From Amycolatopsis camponoti (GTDB lineage Bacteria > Actinomycetota > Actinomycetes > Mycobacteriales > Pseudonocardiaceae): a stretch of 64,000 bases of DNA. The notes under the pieces are model-generated. The model saw only the letters and a program-made list of their open reading frames with translations. It was not told the DNA's origin and ran no database searches. The stretch lies in the NCBI RefSeq assembly GCF_902497555.1, contig NZ_CABVGP010000001.1, forward strand, positions 3,762,501 to 3,826,500, in the 5' to 3' direction. Of this stretch, positions 45,661 through 54,798 are shown piece after piece. The translations under genes were made by a program, and so were the position numbers. Numbering within the stretch: position 1 is the stretch's first letter; each line of letters opens with the position of its first letter.

Positions 45661-46102
45661 GGACCAGCTGATCGCCGAAGCGGTCACGTGGGCCGGCGGC
45701 TACGCGGCCCGGCGCGTCGCGCGCGTCGCGGCGAAGATCGAGGATCCGACGCCGGGCAAGCTCTTCGCGGCGATGGCCGGGCAGTGGCGCGACGAGTTCA
45801 CGGCGCAGGGCTACGACGCGGGCTGCCCACTGGTCGCGACGGTCGCCGACGTGGCGGCCACCAGCGACGATCTGCGGGAAGCGGTCGGCAAGGCGTTCGA
45901 CGGCTGGCAGCGTCCGGTCGCGGCCACCCTCGAGGAGTACGGCGTGCCCGTGGCCCGCAGCGCGTCGCTGGCCGTGCTCATGCTGAGCGCCTTGGAGGGC
46001 GCGATCGTCCTGGCCCGGGCGCACCAGGACGTCGCACCCCTGGACACGGTGGTCGCGGAGCTGCGGCCGTTGCTCGACGGTGCCGTGTCCACTGTGGACT
46101 AG
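45515..46102 (+). CDS. TetR-family regulator (LmrA/YxaF-like)
   Basis: A 195-residue TetR protein: [36 protein letters not shown] and a TetR_C_11/LmrA-like C-terminal domain ([26 protein letters not shown]). AAGGAGG (45502-45508) precedes the ATG. Three ATGAC/GTCAT palindromes in and upstream of the GNAT gene are its likely operators, so it should repress the GNAT-tetR unit. Its TAG stop overlaps the converging epoxide hydrolase stop (CTAG). Confidence 0.92.
   Translation: MTRTPRERMVLSAAQLVRIHGVGATGMRDVVAHAEAPRGSLQHYFPGGKDQLIAEAVTWAGGYAARRVARVAAKIEDPTPGKLFAAMAGQWRDEFTAQGYDAGCPLVATVADVAATSDDLREAVGKAFDGWQRPVAATLEEYGVPVARSASLAVLMLSALEGAIVLARAHQDVAPLDTVVAELRPLLDGAVSTVD
46087..46099. repeat. GTCC-ACT-GTGGAC motif variant
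   Basis: GTCCACTGTGGAC at the end of the TetR gene (codons V-S-T-V-D before the stop), with the rare Thr codon ACT. Variant of the recurring 13-bp motif. Confidence 0.35.
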
Positions 46103-47229
46103 AGGTCGCGGAAGAACTCCCGGATGTCGGTGATGAGGGCTTCGGGTGCCTGCAGCGAGGCGAAGTGGCCGCCGGTGTCGTACTCCGTCCAGCGCGTGAT
46201 GGTGTTCGACAGCGCGGCCAGGCCGCGGATCGCGTGGTCGCCGCGGAAGTTCGCCACCGCCGTCGGCACGCCCGACGGTTCCGGCCGTTCGCCCCAGCCG
46301 TCCTGGCCCGCCTCCAGGTAGAGGCGCGCGGCCGAGCCCGCGGTACCGGTGAGCCAGAAGGTCGTCACGTTCGTCAGGATCGCGTCGCGGTCCACCGGCG
46401 TCTGGTTCGTCGCGGTCGGGTCCCAGTCCACGAACCACTCCAGGTTCCACGCGAGCTGCCCGGCGGGGGAGTCGTTGAGCGCGTAGGCGAGCGTCTGCGG
46501 CCGGGTGGCCATCTGGGTGGCGTAGCCGGAATGGCCGTACCACCACGCTTCGTTCTCCCGCGCCCGCTTCGCGTCCTCTTCGGACAGTCGCTCGAGGTCG
46601 CCGGGCGCGGTCGGGACACCGGCGTTGGCGACGGCGTTGACGTGCACGCCGAGCACCGACTCGGGCGCCGTCCGGCCCAGCTCGGGCGAGACGATGCTGC
46701 CGAAGTCGCCGCCCTGGGCGCCGTAGCGCTCGTAGCCGAGCCGCCGCATCAGCTCGGCCCACGCCCGGGCCGTCCGGCGGGTGTTCCAGCCGCGGTCGTT
46801 CGTCGGCCCGGAGAAGGCGAAGCCGGGCACCGACGGCGCGACGACGTGGAACGCGTCCGCCGGGTCGCCACCGTGGGCGCGCGGGTCGGTGAGCGGGCCG
46901 AGGACGCCGAGGAAGTCGGCGACCGTGCTCGGCCAGCCGTGGGTCAGGATCAGCGGCGTCGCGTCCGGTTCGGGGGAGCGGACGTGCAGGAAGTGCACGC
47001 GCTGGCCGTCGATCGTGGTCGTGAACTGCGGGACCGCGTTGAGCCGCGCCTCCTGGGCGCGCCAGTCGAAGCCGGTTTGCCAGTACTCGACGAGTTCGCG
47101 CAGGTGAGGCTCGCTGACGCCGTAGTCCCAGCCGGCGCCGGGCAGCTCGCCCGGCCAGCGGGTGCGGGCGAGCCGGTGGTGCAGTTCGTCGAGGTCGGCC
47201 TGCGGCACGTCGATGCGGAAGGGATCCAT
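46099..47229 (-). CDS. epoxide hydrolase, alpha/beta fold (copy 2)
   Basis: A 376-residue epoxide hydrolase with EHN domain ([40 protein letters not shown]) and alpha/beta core: HGWPST, nucleophile [13 protein letters not shown], and [13 protein letters not shown]. It is clearly paralogous to the gene at 18.3 kb but is not near identical. Divergent from a WYL regulator with 61 nt between the starts, exactly as in copy 1. Confidence 0.94.
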   Translation of the reverse strand: MDPFRIDVPQADLDELHHRLARTRWPGELPGAGWDYGVSEPHLRELVEYWQTGFDWRAQEARLNAVPQFTTTIDGQRVHFLHVRSPEPDATPLILTHGWPSTVADFLGVLGPLTDPRAHGGDPADAFHVVAPSVPGFAFSGPTNDRGWNTRRTARAWAELMRRLGYERYGAQGGDFGSIVSPELGRTAPESVLGVHVNAVANAGVPTAPGDLERLSEEDAKRARENEAWWYGHSGYATQMATRPQTLAYALNDSPAGQLAWNLEWFVDWDPTATNQTPVDRDAILTNVTTFWLTGTAGSAARLYLEAGQDGWGERPEPSGVPTAVANFRGDHAIRGLAALSNTITRWTEYDTGGHFASLQAPEALITDIREFFRDL

Positions 47230-47250
47230 GCGCTCAGCCTGGCGCGTGTG

Positions 47251-47276
47251 TAGGACAGTTTCGGTCCTAGACGTCT
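47251..47276. promoter_or_regulatory. inverted repeats between epoxide hydrolase 2 and WYL regulator 2
   Basis: TAGGAC (47251-47256) and GTCCTA (47264-47269) form perfect 6-bp arms with a 7-nt spacer, followed by the 8-bp palindrome AGACGTCT (47269-47276). The sequence differs from the palindrome of the first module, so the two WYL proteins should not cross-bind through it. Confidence 0.5.
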
Positions 47277-47290
47277 GGGAAGATCGGACC

Positions 47291-48214
47291 ATGCGCGAAA
47301 CCTCCGGCCGGCTGCTGCGGTTGCTGGCCCTGCTGCAGATGCACCGCGACTGGTCGGGCACGGAGCTGGCTTCACGGTTGGACGTCACGACCCGGACCGT
47401 GCGGCGGGACGTCGACCGCCTGCGCGAGCTGGGCTACCCGGTGCACGCGGTGCTGGGCCCGGTGGGTGGCTACCGCCTGGGCGCGGGCGCCGAGCTGCCG
47501 CCGCTGCTCCTGGACGACGACGAAGCCGTGGCGGTGACGATCGCCCTGCACACGTCCGGTTCGGGTGAGGCGTCGCTGCGGGCGTCGAGCAAGCTGTCGC
47601 GCGTGCTGCCGTCGCGGCTGCGGAACCGCGTCGCGGCGTTGGAGGCGAGCATGCTGGCCCTGCCGTCGCGCGGGCCGGTGGTGGACCCGGCGGTCTTGAC
47701 GGCGGTGTCGGCGGCGATTCGCGCGGCGGAGACGCTGCGCTTCGACTACGTGGACCATGCCGGCAGCGTGTCCCGCCGCGCGGTGGAGCCCCATCGGCTG
47801 GTGTCGTGGGGCCGGCGCTGGTACCTGGTCGGCTGGGACACCGCCCGCGACGACTGGCGCACGTTCCGCGCGGACCGAGTGTCGTTGCGCACCCCGAACG
47901 GCCCGAGGTTCACCCACCGCGACCCGCCCGACGGCGACCTGACGGCTTACCTGACCCGGACGATGGGCCGCGAGATGTGGCCGTTGCGCTGCTCTCTCCG
48001 CGTCCACGCCCCGGCTTCGGAGGTGGCGGGGCGCGTCGAGGGAGAGGTGACGGCGATCGATGCGCGGACGTGCCGGCTGGAGCTGGCGTCCGATTCGTAC
48101 GACATCGTGGCGTTCGTGGTGGGGATGCTGGATGTGGCGTTCGAGGTGGAGTCGCCACCGGAACTGGCCGAACGGCTTGGGGTGCTCTCCGCGAGGTATG
48201 CCGCCGCGACTTAG
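47291..48214 (+). CDS. HTH-WYL transcriptional regulator (copy 2)
   Basis: A 307-residue regulator closely similar to the one at 17.3 kb: [22 protein letters not shown], recognition helix [34 protein letters not shown] and the WYL motif [22 protein letters not shown]. It probably controls the divergent epoxide hydrolase. Its TAG stop overlaps the converging SDR gene by 4 nt. Confidence 0.92.
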   Translation: MRETSGRLLRLLALLQMHRDWSGTELASRLDVTTRTVRRDVDRLRELGYPVHAVLGPVGGYRLGAGAELPPLLLDDDEAVAVTIALHTSGSGEASLRASSKLSRVLPSRLRNRVAALEASMLALPSRGPVVDPAVLTAVSAAIRAAETLRFDYVDHAGSVSRRAVEPHRLVSWGRRWYLVGWDTARDDWRTFRADRVSLRTPNGPRFTHRDPPDGDLTAYLTRTMGREMWPLRCSLRVHAPASEVAGRVEGEVTAIDARTCRLELASDSYDIVAFVVGMLDVAFEVESPPELAERLGVLSARYAAAT

Positions 48215-48993
48215 GTGTGCGTGCCGCCGTCGATGCGGATTTCCGTGCCCGTGATGAACCTGCCGTCGTCCGAGGCCAGCATCGCCACCACGCCCGCCAC
48301 CGTCTCCGGGTCCGCCACCGGGTTGCCCACCTCGGTCGTGTGGTCCGTCGGGAGGATCGGGAGCAACCGCGCGAACAGCGACACGTCGATGTTCTGCGGC
48401 AGCCAGCTCAAAGCCGAGTCCGTGATGCCGCTCTTCACGCTGCCCGGGGCGATGCTCACCGCGCGCAGGCCCTGCTTGCTGTACTCCAGGGCCAGCGAAT
48501 GCGTGAACGCCTGGATGCCGCCCTTGCTCGCGCAGTACGCCGCCATGTACGGGTGGGCGAACGACGCCGACGTCGAGCTGAAGTTGACCACCACGCCGTT
48601 CTCCGACTCGAGCAGCGACGGCAGGGCCGCCCGCGTCACCAGGAACGTGCCGGTCAGGTTGACCGCCAGCACCCGGTTCCACAGCTCCAGGGACGTCTCG
48701 TGCGTGTGCGACGCCAGCAGGATGCCCGCCGCGTTGACCACCACGTCGAGGCCGCCGAGCGCGTCGACCGCCGACCTCACCCCGAACGCCACCGACTCCT
48801 CGTCGGCCACGTCCATGACGTACGTCGTCAAGCCTCCGCGCGGCGCGGCTTTCTGGGTCTCGATCAGCCCCTCTTCGGAGACGTCGGTGCCGATGACCCA
48901 CGCCCCCTCGTCCATCAGGCGGAAGGTGGTGGCCCGGCCGATGCCGGAGCCGGCACCGGTGACCAGGATCCGGCGATCGCGCAGGCGTTCCAT
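48211..48993 (-). CDS. short-chain dehydrogenase/reductase
   Basis: A 260-residue classical SDR: TGAGSGIGRAT cofactor motif, D in MDVADEES, NAAG, the catalytic Ser (NFSSTSASF), Y-x3-K (YCASKGG) and the terminal GGTHT. NAD preference is suggested by the acidic GTDV after strand 2. Substrate unknown. It lies 22 nt downstream of the quinone-reductase gene and may share its transcript. ATG 48993 is preferred; a GTG 9 nt upstream is possible. Confidence 0.92.
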   Translation of the reverse strand: MERLRDRRILVTGAGSGIGRATTFRLMDEGAWVIGTDVSEEGLIETQKAAPRGGLTTYVMDVADEESVAFGVRSAVDALGGLDVVVNAAGILLASHTHETSLELWNRVLAVNLTGTFLVTRAALPSLLESENGVVVNFSSTSASFAHPYMAAYCASKGGIQAFTHSLALEYSKQGLRAVSIAPGSVKSGITDSALSWLPQNIDVSLFARLLPILPTDHTTEVGNPVADPETVAGVVAMLASDDGRFITGTEIRIDGGTHT

Positions 48994-49015
48994 GGCGATC
49001 ACCGTAGCCCGGAAC

Positions 49016-49999
49016 CTAGAGCGCGGGCACCCTTTCGGACTCCACGGGCGGGCCCGGCGGGGTGCCGTCGCCGAAGGGCCGGCCGCCCAGCTGCTCGCGG
49101 TCGTGCGGCGTCAGCCAGCCGGACACGTCCGGCCCCAGCGGCACGATCCCGCTCGGGTTCACGTTCTTGTGCACCACGTAGTAGTGCTCCTTGATCTGCG
49201 GGAAGTCGATCGTGTCGCCGAACCCGGGCGTCTGGAACAGATCGCGCGTGTACGCCCACAGCACCGGCAGCTCGGTGAGCTTCTGCCGGTTGCACTTGAA
49301 GTGGCCGTGGTAGACCGCGTCGAACCGGACGAGCGTGGTGAACAGCCGGACGTCGGCCTCCGTGATCGTGTCGCCGACCAGGTAACGCTGGTCCGCGAGC
49401 CGCTCCGACAGCCAGTCCAGGCGCGAGAACAGCTTGGTGTACGAGTGGTCGTACGCCTCCTGGGAACGGGCGAAACCGCACTGGTAGACCGCGTTGTTGA
49501 CGTCGGTGAAGACCTTCTGCGCGACGTCGTCGATCTCGTCCCGCAGCTTCTCCGGGTACAGCTCGGGCGCGCCGGCGCGGTGGTACGCGGTCCACTCGGT
49601 GGACATGTCCAGCGTCATCTGCGCGAAGTCGTTCGTGACGACCTGGCCGCTCGGGACGTCGACGAACGCCGGCACGGTGATGCCGCGCGGGTAGTCCGGG
49701 TCGCGCTTGAAGAACGCCTCCTGCAGCCGCTCGATGCCGAGCACCGGGTCGCGCCCGTCCGGGTCGAGGTCGAAGCTCCAGCTCCGCTCGTCGTGCACCG
49801 GCCCGGCGATGCCCATGGACAGCACCGGCTCGAGGCCGAGCAGGCGCCGCACGATCACCGCGCGGTTGGCCCACGGGCAGGCACGGGCGACGATCAACCG
49901 GTAGCGGCCGGGCTCGACCGGCCAGCCGTCGCGGCCGTCGGCAGTGATGCGGTCCGGGATGTAGTTCAGATCCCGCTGGTACTCGCCCTTGTCGCTCAT
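49016..49999 (-). CDS. glutathionyl-hydroquinone reductase family (xi-class GST)
   Basis: A 327-residue xi-class GST-like protein. The N-terminal thioredoxin-like domain has the catalytic Cys in ACPWANR, followed by PVHDERSWSFDLDPDGRDPVLG and the C-terminal helical domain (VTNDFAQMTLDMSTEW; RFDAVYHGHFKCN). In proteobacteria these enzymes reduce glutathionyl-hydroquinones; in an actinomycete the thiol is presumably mycothiol (inference). It follows the MarR gene after 8 nt, and probably forms a MarR-controlled operon for quinone detoxification. Confidence 0.93.
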   Translation of the reverse strand: MSDKGEYQRDLNYIPDRITADGRDGWPVEPGRYRLIVARACPWANRAVIVRRLLGLEPVLSMGIAGPVHDERSWSFDLDPDGRDPVLGIERLQEAFFKRDPDYPRGITVPAFVDVPSGQVVTNDFAQMTLDMSTEWTAYHRAGAPELYPEKLRDEIDDVAQKVFTDVNNAVYQCGFARSQEAYDHSYTKLFSRLDWLSERLADQRYLVGDTITEADVRLFTTLVRFDAVYHGHFKCNRQKLTELPVLWAYTRDLFQTPGFGDTIDFPQIKEHYYVVHKNVNPSGIVPLGPDVSGWLTPHDREQLGGRPFGDGTPPGPPVESERVPAL

Positions 50000-50007
50000 C
50001 GCGTCCT

Positions 50008-50484
50008 TCAGCAGTCGTCGGTCGGGGGAGCGGCGTCGAGCGCCGCGGCCAGCCGGGCCAGCACCGGCCCGGCCGTGCGGATGTCCTCGGCGCTCAGGTG
50101 GTCGAACACCGAAGCCCGCGCCCGGGCGAGGTGGCCCGGGTAGGCCGCCTCCAGTCTGGTCAATCCGGCGTCGGTCAGCACGGCGTTGGACGCGCGCCCG
50201 TCCTCGGCGCACTTGCGCTTCTCGACCAGGCCGCGGCGGGTGAGGTCGTCGACGACCCGGCTGATCCGGCTCAGCGACAGCCCGGTGGTCGCGGCCAGCG
50301 CCGAGATGCGGAGCAGGTGGTCCGGCGCTTCGGACAGCGCGACCAGCACGCCGTAGTCGGTGATCGCGAGGCCCGTCTCGGGGAGGAACTGGTCCTCGAG
50401 CGCCCGCGGCAGCGCGGTCGTGATGCGCATCAGCGACCGCCAGAACGGGGCTTCGTCGGGATCGAGCGCGTACGGTTCACCCAT
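50008..50484 (-). CDS. MarR-family regulator
   Basis: A 158-residue winged-helix regulator: EAPDHLLRISALAATTGLSLSRISRVVDDLTRRGLVEKRKCAEDGRASNAVLT spans the DNA-binding part. A Cys (KRKCAEDGR) lies in the wing, which could serve redox sensing, although this is not established for this protein. It heads the group with the quinone reductase and SDR genes and is divergent from yceI. TTGC-TTGC-GCAA (50506-50517) upstream of its start is a possible operator. Confidence 0.9.
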   Translation of the reverse strand: MGEPYALDPDEAPFWRSLMRITTALPRALEDQFLPETGLAITDYGVLVALSEAPDHLLRISALAATTGLSLSRISRVVDDLTRRGLVEKRKCAEDGRASNAVLTDAGLTRLEAAYPGHLARARASVFDHLSAEDIRTAGPVLARLAAALDAAPPTDDC

Positions 50485-50505
50485 ATCGGCGAGTCTAGCG
50501 AAAGC

Positions 50506-50517
50506 TTGCTTGCGCAA
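50506..50517. promoter_or_regulatory. possible MarR operator (TTGC-N4-GCAA)
   Basis: TTGC and GCAA 4 nt apart, in the 104-nt divergent region between marR and yceI. Short, so low confidence. Confidence 0.35.
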
Positions 50518-50588
50518 CCAGTAAATGTGAGTACAGTGTTGTTGAACCCTCAATCACCTGGGGGACCACACGGAGGAGAGAAGCCAGC

Positions 50589-51146
50589 ATGACCAGCGCG
50601 ACCACCTACCCCCAGCTGACCGGTGAGTACACCCTGGACGCCGCCCACTCGCGGATCGGGTTCGTCGCCCGGCACGCCATGGTGACCAAGGTCCGCGGCA
50701 GCTTCAACGAGTTCACCGGAACCGCGACGATCGACGGTGACGCCCCGGAGAAGTCCTCCGCCCAGGTCACCATCCAGGCACACAGCATCGACACCCGCAA
50801 CGCGGACCGCGACGGGCACCTGAAGAGCAACGACTTCCTGTCGATGGACGAGTACCCCACCATCACCTTCACCACGACCGAGATCAAGCAGACCGGCGAC
50901 ACGTCCTTCGACGTCACCGGCGACCTGACGATCAAGGACGTCACCCGTTCGGTCACGATTCCGTTCGAGTTCGAGGGCTCCGCCAAGGACCCGTTCGGCA
51001 ACGACCGGATCGGCTTCGAGGGCTCGACCACGATCAGCCGCAAGGACTACGGCATCACCTGGAACGCCGCCCTCGAGACCGGCGGTGTCCTGGTCAGCGA
51101 CAAGGTCACCCTCGAGTTCGAGATCTCGGCGATCAAGAACGCCTGA
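50589..51146 (+). CDS. YceI-family lipocalin-like protein
   Basis: A 185-residue YceI-like domain protein: LTGEYTLDAAHSRIGFVARHAMVTKVRGSFNEF and DEYPTITFTTTEI with the terminal KVTLEFEISAI. The beta-barrel binds isoprenoid or quinone chains in family members. There is no signal peptide, so it acts in the cytoplasm, as is usual in actinomycetes. GGAGAG precedes the ATG. Divergent from the MarR-quinone reductase group, which suggests a shared link to quinone stress. Confidence 0.93.
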   Translation: MTSATTYPQLTGEYTLDAAHSRIGFVARHAMVTKVRGSFNEFTGTATIDGDAPEKSSAQVTIQAHSIDTRNADRDGHLKSNDFLSMDEYPTITFTTTEIKQTGDTSFDVTGDLTIKDVTRSVTIPFEFEGSAKDPFGNDRIGFEGSTTISRKDYGITWNAALETGGVLVSDKVTLEFEISAIKNA

Positions 51147-51152
51147 TCCCGG

Positions 51153-51186
51153 GAGCGGGAACCGGGCTCAGCTCCGGTTCCCGCTC
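51153..51186. terminator. hairpin between yceI and the converging tetR
   Basis: 13-bp perfect stem (51153-51165 with 51174-51186; GAGCGGGAACCGG and complement), 8-nt loop. It starts 7 nt after the yceI stop and includes the end of the converging TetR gene, so it can end transcription from both sides. Confidence 0.8.
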
Positions 51187-51773
51187 GCCCGCAGGTTTTC
51201 GATCCCGACGTCGAGCGCCGCTTCCAGGTGCTCGATGCCGCCGGTCGACAGCATCACCACCACGCCGCCCTGCAGTCCCGCCAGCAGGGCGGCCGCGGTG
51301 CGTCCGGAGTTCAGGCGCGGGCTCACCTCACCCGCGTCCTGCATCCGGCGGATACCCGCCTCGAGCTCGTCCTGCCAGGCGCGCAGCAGCTCGCTCACCA
51401 CCGCCTGCGCTCCCGGCGTCGCGCGGCCGAGCTGGGAGATCAGGACGTTGAGCGGGCAGTACTGACCCCGCTCGCGGTAGTGCGAGACGACCGTGTCGCG
51501 CCAGCGCTTCCACGCCGCCCACGATGTCAGCTCGCCGAGCTGCGGCTGCTGGGCCGCCATCACCTGGCCGGCTTCGAACTGCGCCACCGCCAGCAGGAGC
51601 TCTTCCTTGCCGTCGGGGAAGTAGTGGAAGAGCTGGCTCTTGCTGGTGCGCGTCCGCGTCCGGACGTCGTCGAGCGTCGTGACGGCGACGCCGCGCTCGC
51701 GGATCTCCGCCGCGGCGCCTTCGATGATCCGCTGCCGCGTCGCGGCGCCCTTCGGGGTCAGCTTTGGACTCAC
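51168..51773 (-). CDS. TetR-family regulator
   Basis: A 201-residue TetR protein: HTH GVAVTTLDDVRTRTRTSKSQLFHYFPDGKEELL, then a C-terminal domain of the TetR_C_6/LmrA type (QYCPLNVLISQLGRATPGAQAVV). GTG start. Divergent from the pentapeptide-repeat gene with 53 nt between the starts. Target and ligand unknown. Confidence 0.92.
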   Translation of the reverse strand: MSPKLTPKGAATRQRIIEGAAAEIRERGVAVTTLDDVRTRTRTSKSQLFHYFPDGKEELLLAVAQFEAGQVMAAQQPQLGELTSWAAWKRWRDTVVSHYRERGQYCPLNVLISQLGRATPGAQAVVSELLRAWQDELEAGIRRMQDAGEVSPRLNSGRTAAALLAGLQGGVVVMLSTGGIEHLEAALDVGIENLRASGNRS

Positions 51774-51826
51774 AGGTCCACTTTAATCCGTTGTCGCGAA
51801 ACGGGGCGAGACGGGACAATCCCGGC

Positions 51827-52774
51827 ATGTCCACGGTCACGCCCTTCGCGGTCCTCGCGCTCATCGGTGCGGTGTCCGGCGCGGTCACGGCGTGGCTGAT
51901 CCTCCGCCGGAGCCCGCCGGTCCAGGTGCTCACGCCGGCGGCGCCGCCGGAGCCCGAGGTCACCGCGCGGCTGCTGGCCGACGAGTACTCCGTCCGGCTG
52001 GCCGCGCTGGCCGACCTCGCCGGGCGGGCCGACGCCGACCCCGTGCGGCGCCAGGACTGCGTCGACGAGATCGCCGCCCAGCTCCGCTACCGCTGGCACG
52101 ACCAGCCGGCGTGGCAGGCCGAGCTGTGGCGCCTCCTGCTCCCGCACCTGCGGCGGGACTCGCCGCGCTTCTGGCCCGGGATGTACCTGCGCGCCGAGCA
52201 CGTCGTCCTGCACGACGTGGACCTGCGCGGGTGCGAGCTCCTCGACGTCGTGTTCCGCAGCGTGCGTTTCGTCGGCGACGCCCGCTTCGACGGGGTGGTC
52301 TTCACCGGCCTGGCGTGCTTCGAGGAGGCGTGCTTCGCCCGCCACGCCTGGTTCAGGGGCGCGCGGTTCGGCGTCGGCGCGGACTTCGAGAACGCGACCT
52401 TCACCGGAAGCGCGGAGTTCACGCGGGCGACCGCGGGCCGCGCGATGTGGTTCGACGAAGCCCGGTTTTCGGCCCGCACGGACTTCTCGGAGGTGGTGTT
52501 CGCCGACGACGTCTCGTTCGCGGGTGCCGGTTTCGCGGGACGCACGACGTTCCGCGGCGCACGGTTCGCGGCGGACGCCTTCTTCGGCGGCGCCCGGTTC
52601 GGCGGGCACGCCGACTTCACGGGAGCGACGGCCGACCGGTTCCGGTTCCCCCGCGCCCACGCCCGCACGGACGTGTACGCGGTCCGGCAGTGGCCGACGG
52701 GCTGGTCGCCCGGTCCGCCACGGCCGCTCAAGCCGGGCCTGTGGGCCGAGGTCGTGAGTGGGAAACAGGGTTAG
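51827..52774 (+). CDS. membrane-anchored pentapeptide-repeat protein
   Basis: A 315-residue protein with an N-terminal transmembrane helix (FAVLALIGAVSGAVTAWLIL), a helical linker, and a right-handed beta-helix of pentapeptide repeats from about residue 120 to 280 (ADFENATFTGSAEFTRATAGRAMWFDEARF pattern, A[DN]F at every fifth residue). The last residues VVSGKQG and the stop are encoded by copy 2 of the 48-bp palindrome, so the original C-terminus may have been different. Pentapeptide proteins often mimic DNA; no target is known here. Confidence 0.88.
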   Translation: MSTVTPFAVLALIGAVSGAVTAWLILRRSPPVQVLTPAAPPEPEVTARLLADEYSVRLAALADLAGRADADPVRRQDCVDEIAAQLRYRWHDQPAWQAELWRLLLPHLRRDSPRFWPGMYLRAEHVVLHDVDLRGCELLDVVFRSVRFVGDARFDGVVFTGLACFEEACFARHAWFRGARFGVGADFENATFTGSAEFTRATAGRAMWFDEARFSARTDFSEVVFADDVSFAGAGFAGRTTFRGARFAADAFFGGARFGGHADFTGATADRFRFPRAHARTDVYAVRQWPTGWSPGPPRPLKPGLWAEVVSGKQG

Positions 52775-52797
52775 AACGCTGTTTCTCACTCACGACC
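52750..52797. repeat. 48-bp palindromic repeat, copy 2 (spanning two gene ends)
   Basis: Arms 52750-52772 and 52775-52797 (GGTCGTGAGTGGGAAACAG..., two mismatches between arms), centre AG. It provides the TAG stop of the plus-strand pentapeptide gene (52772-52774) and the TGA stop of the minus-strand GH31 gene (52786-52788). It shares about 44 of 48 positions with copy 1. Confidence 0.95.
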
Positions 52798-54789
52798 GGT
52801 GATCGGCACGTCAGCGTCGTCCCGCAGGAAGACCGGGATGCGGTCGGCCGGTGCCGGCGCCTCGATGGTGACTCCGCCTTCGTGGCGCGAGCCGGTCACC
52901 GCGTCCGTCCACACGGCTCCGGTGGGCAGGTACACGCGCCGTGCGGTCAGCCCGGGCGAGAGCACCGGCGCCACCAGCACATCCGGCCCCAGCAGGAACT
53001 CGTCGGTCACGTCCCACGCCGCCGCGTCCGCGGGGAAGTCGACGAACAGCGGCCGCATCGGGGGGACGCCCTGCTCGTGCGCCACCCGCATCTGGGCCAT
53101 CAGGTACGGCCGCAGCCGCTCCCGCAGCCGCAGCGCCGCCGTGATCGCCGTCAGCGCATCCGGACCGTAGGACCAGGCTTCGTTGGGCCCGCCCGTCATC
53201 GAAGGGCCGAACGGCGGCCGCGGGTCGCGGAAGCCGTGCAGGCGGAACAGGGGGCAGAACACGCCGTACTGGAACCACCGGACCATCAGTTCCCGGTAGG
53301 CGGGCGACGACGGGTCGCCGCCGTGGAAGCCGCCGATGTCCGTGGTCCACCACGGGATCCCGGCCAGCGCCACGTTCAGCCCGGCCCGGACCTGCGTCCG
53401 CAGCGACGCCCACGTCGCCGGGACGTCACCCGACCACAACGCGGCCCCGAAGCGCTGGCTGCCCGCCCACGCCGAGCGGGACAGCAGCACCACCTCGTCG
53501 TCGCCCTCGGCGCGGATGCCGTCGTGGAACGTCTGCGCGTTCGCCTGCGGGTACAGGTTGAACACCTCCGCGCCCGGGCCGGCGTGGAAGCCGAGGTTGT
53601 GCGGGTGACCGGGCTGGATCTCCGGCTCGTCGCCGTCCAGCCACCACGCGCGCACGCCCAGGTCGTAGTAGTTCTCCTTGACCTTCGACCAGACGAACCG
53701 CCGCGCCGCCGGGTTGGTCGCGTCGTAGAACGCCACCGGCATCTCGACGTCGAACCCCTTGTCCTTCCACGGCGCGTGCGCCGGGACCCCGCTCTCGGCG
53801 GCGACCAGCAGCCCCCGCTCGTGCAGCTCGCGGTAGTTCGACGACAGCGGGCTGACCGACGGCCACACCGACACCATCAGCTTGACGCCCAGGTCGGCAA
53901 GCTCCCGCACCATCGCGGCCGGGTCGGGCCACTCCGCCGGGTCGAACTTCCAGTCGCCGAGGTGCGTCCAGTGGAAGAAGTCCGCCACGATCACCGAAAG
54001 CGGCAGCCCGCGCGCGTGGTACTCGCGCGCCACGGAAAGGAGCTCGTCCTGGGTCTGGTACCGCAGCTTCGACTGCCAGAACCCGGCTGCCCACTCCGGC
54101 AGCATCGGCGCGTACCCGGTCGCGTCGGCGTAGTGGCCGAGGATCTCCTTCGGTCCGTCGCCGGTGGTGACCCAGTAGTCGAGCTGACGGGCGTCGTCGG
54201 CGACCCAGCGGGTGCCGTTGGCCGCCAGCTCCACCCGGCCGACCGCCGGGTTGTTCCACAGGAACCCGTAGCCGCGGCTGGACAGCAGGAACGGTACCGA
54301 CACCTCGGCGTTGCGCTGCACCAGGTCGAGTACGAGGCCCTTCTGGTCGAGCCGGCCGTGCGTGTGCTGGCCGAGGCCGTAGACCCGCTCGTCGTCGTAG
54401 GCGGTGAACCGCTGTTCGAGGCGGCCGTACCCGTTGCGCGACGGCATGAACAGCCGGGCGCCGGGCCACCAGAAGTGCGCGCGCTGCTCGGAAAGCAGCT
54501 CCTCGCCGGTGCCGGTCCGGACGAACCGCAGCTGCGCGTCGATCCCGGTGTCGGTGTCGGCGATCTCGACGATCGCGGTGAGCGGGCCGTTGACGACCTT
54601 GCCGATCCGCTCGTCGACCGACGCGGTGGCGGCCGACGGCTTCGCGGGCAGCAGCGCCCCCGGCACGTCGTCGAGGATGCGGTGCCGGCCGGCGCGTACG
54701 CGCAGGCTGCCCTCGCCCCAGGGTTCGACGCGCAGGACTTCGTGCCGCACGGTGACTTCGAGCGTGCGGCCGTCTTCGGACGTGATCAC
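52786..54789 (-). CDS. glycoside hydrolase family 31 alpha-glycosidase
   Basis: A 667-residue GH31 enzyme without signal peptide. The catalytic nucleophile is in AWWLDGDEPE and the acid/base Asp in ALWSGD; the WPDPAAMVRELADLGVKLMVSVWP segment and the N-terminal beta-sandwich are typical. The substrate (alpha-glucoside or alpha-xyloside) is not fixed by sequence; the WWLDGDEPE form resembles alpha-xylosidase-like members. It follows the ABC sugar importer (9 nt) and works on the imported sugar. The terminal residues and stop fall in a palindromic repeat. Confidence 0.92.
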   Translation of the reverse strand: MITSEDGRTLEVTVRHEVLRVEPWGEGSLRVRAGRHRILDDVPGALLPAKPSAATASVDERIGKVVNGPLTAIVEIADTDTGIDAQLRFVRTGTGEELLSEQRAHFWWPGARLFMPSRNGYGRLEQRFTAYDDERVYGLGQHTHGRLDQKGLVLDLVQRNAEVSVPFLLSSRGYGFLWNNPAVGRVELAANGTRWVADDARQLDYWVTTGDGPKEILGHYADATGYAPMLPEWAAGFWQSKLRYQTQDELLSVAREYHARGLPLSVIVADFFHWTHLGDWKFDPAEWPDPAAMVRELADLGVKLMVSVWPSVSPLSSNYRELHERGLLVAAESGVPAHAPWKDKGFDVEMPVAFYDATNPAARRFVWSKVKENYYDLGVRAWWLDGDEPEIQPGHPHNLGFHAGPGAEVFNLYPQANAQTFHDGIRAEGDDEVVLLSRSAWAGSQRFGAALWSGDVPATWASLRTQVRAGLNVALAGIPWWTTDIGGFHGGDPSSPAYRELMVRWFQYGVFCPLFRLHGFRDPRPPFGPSMTGGPNEAWSYGPDALTAITAALRLRERLRPYLMAQMRVAHEQGVPPMRPLFVDFPADAAAWDVTDEFLLGPDVLVAPVLSPGLTARRVYLPTGAVWTDAVTGSRHEGGVTIEAPAPADRIPVFLRDDADVPITGRE

Positions 54790-54798
54790 GCGGACTCC

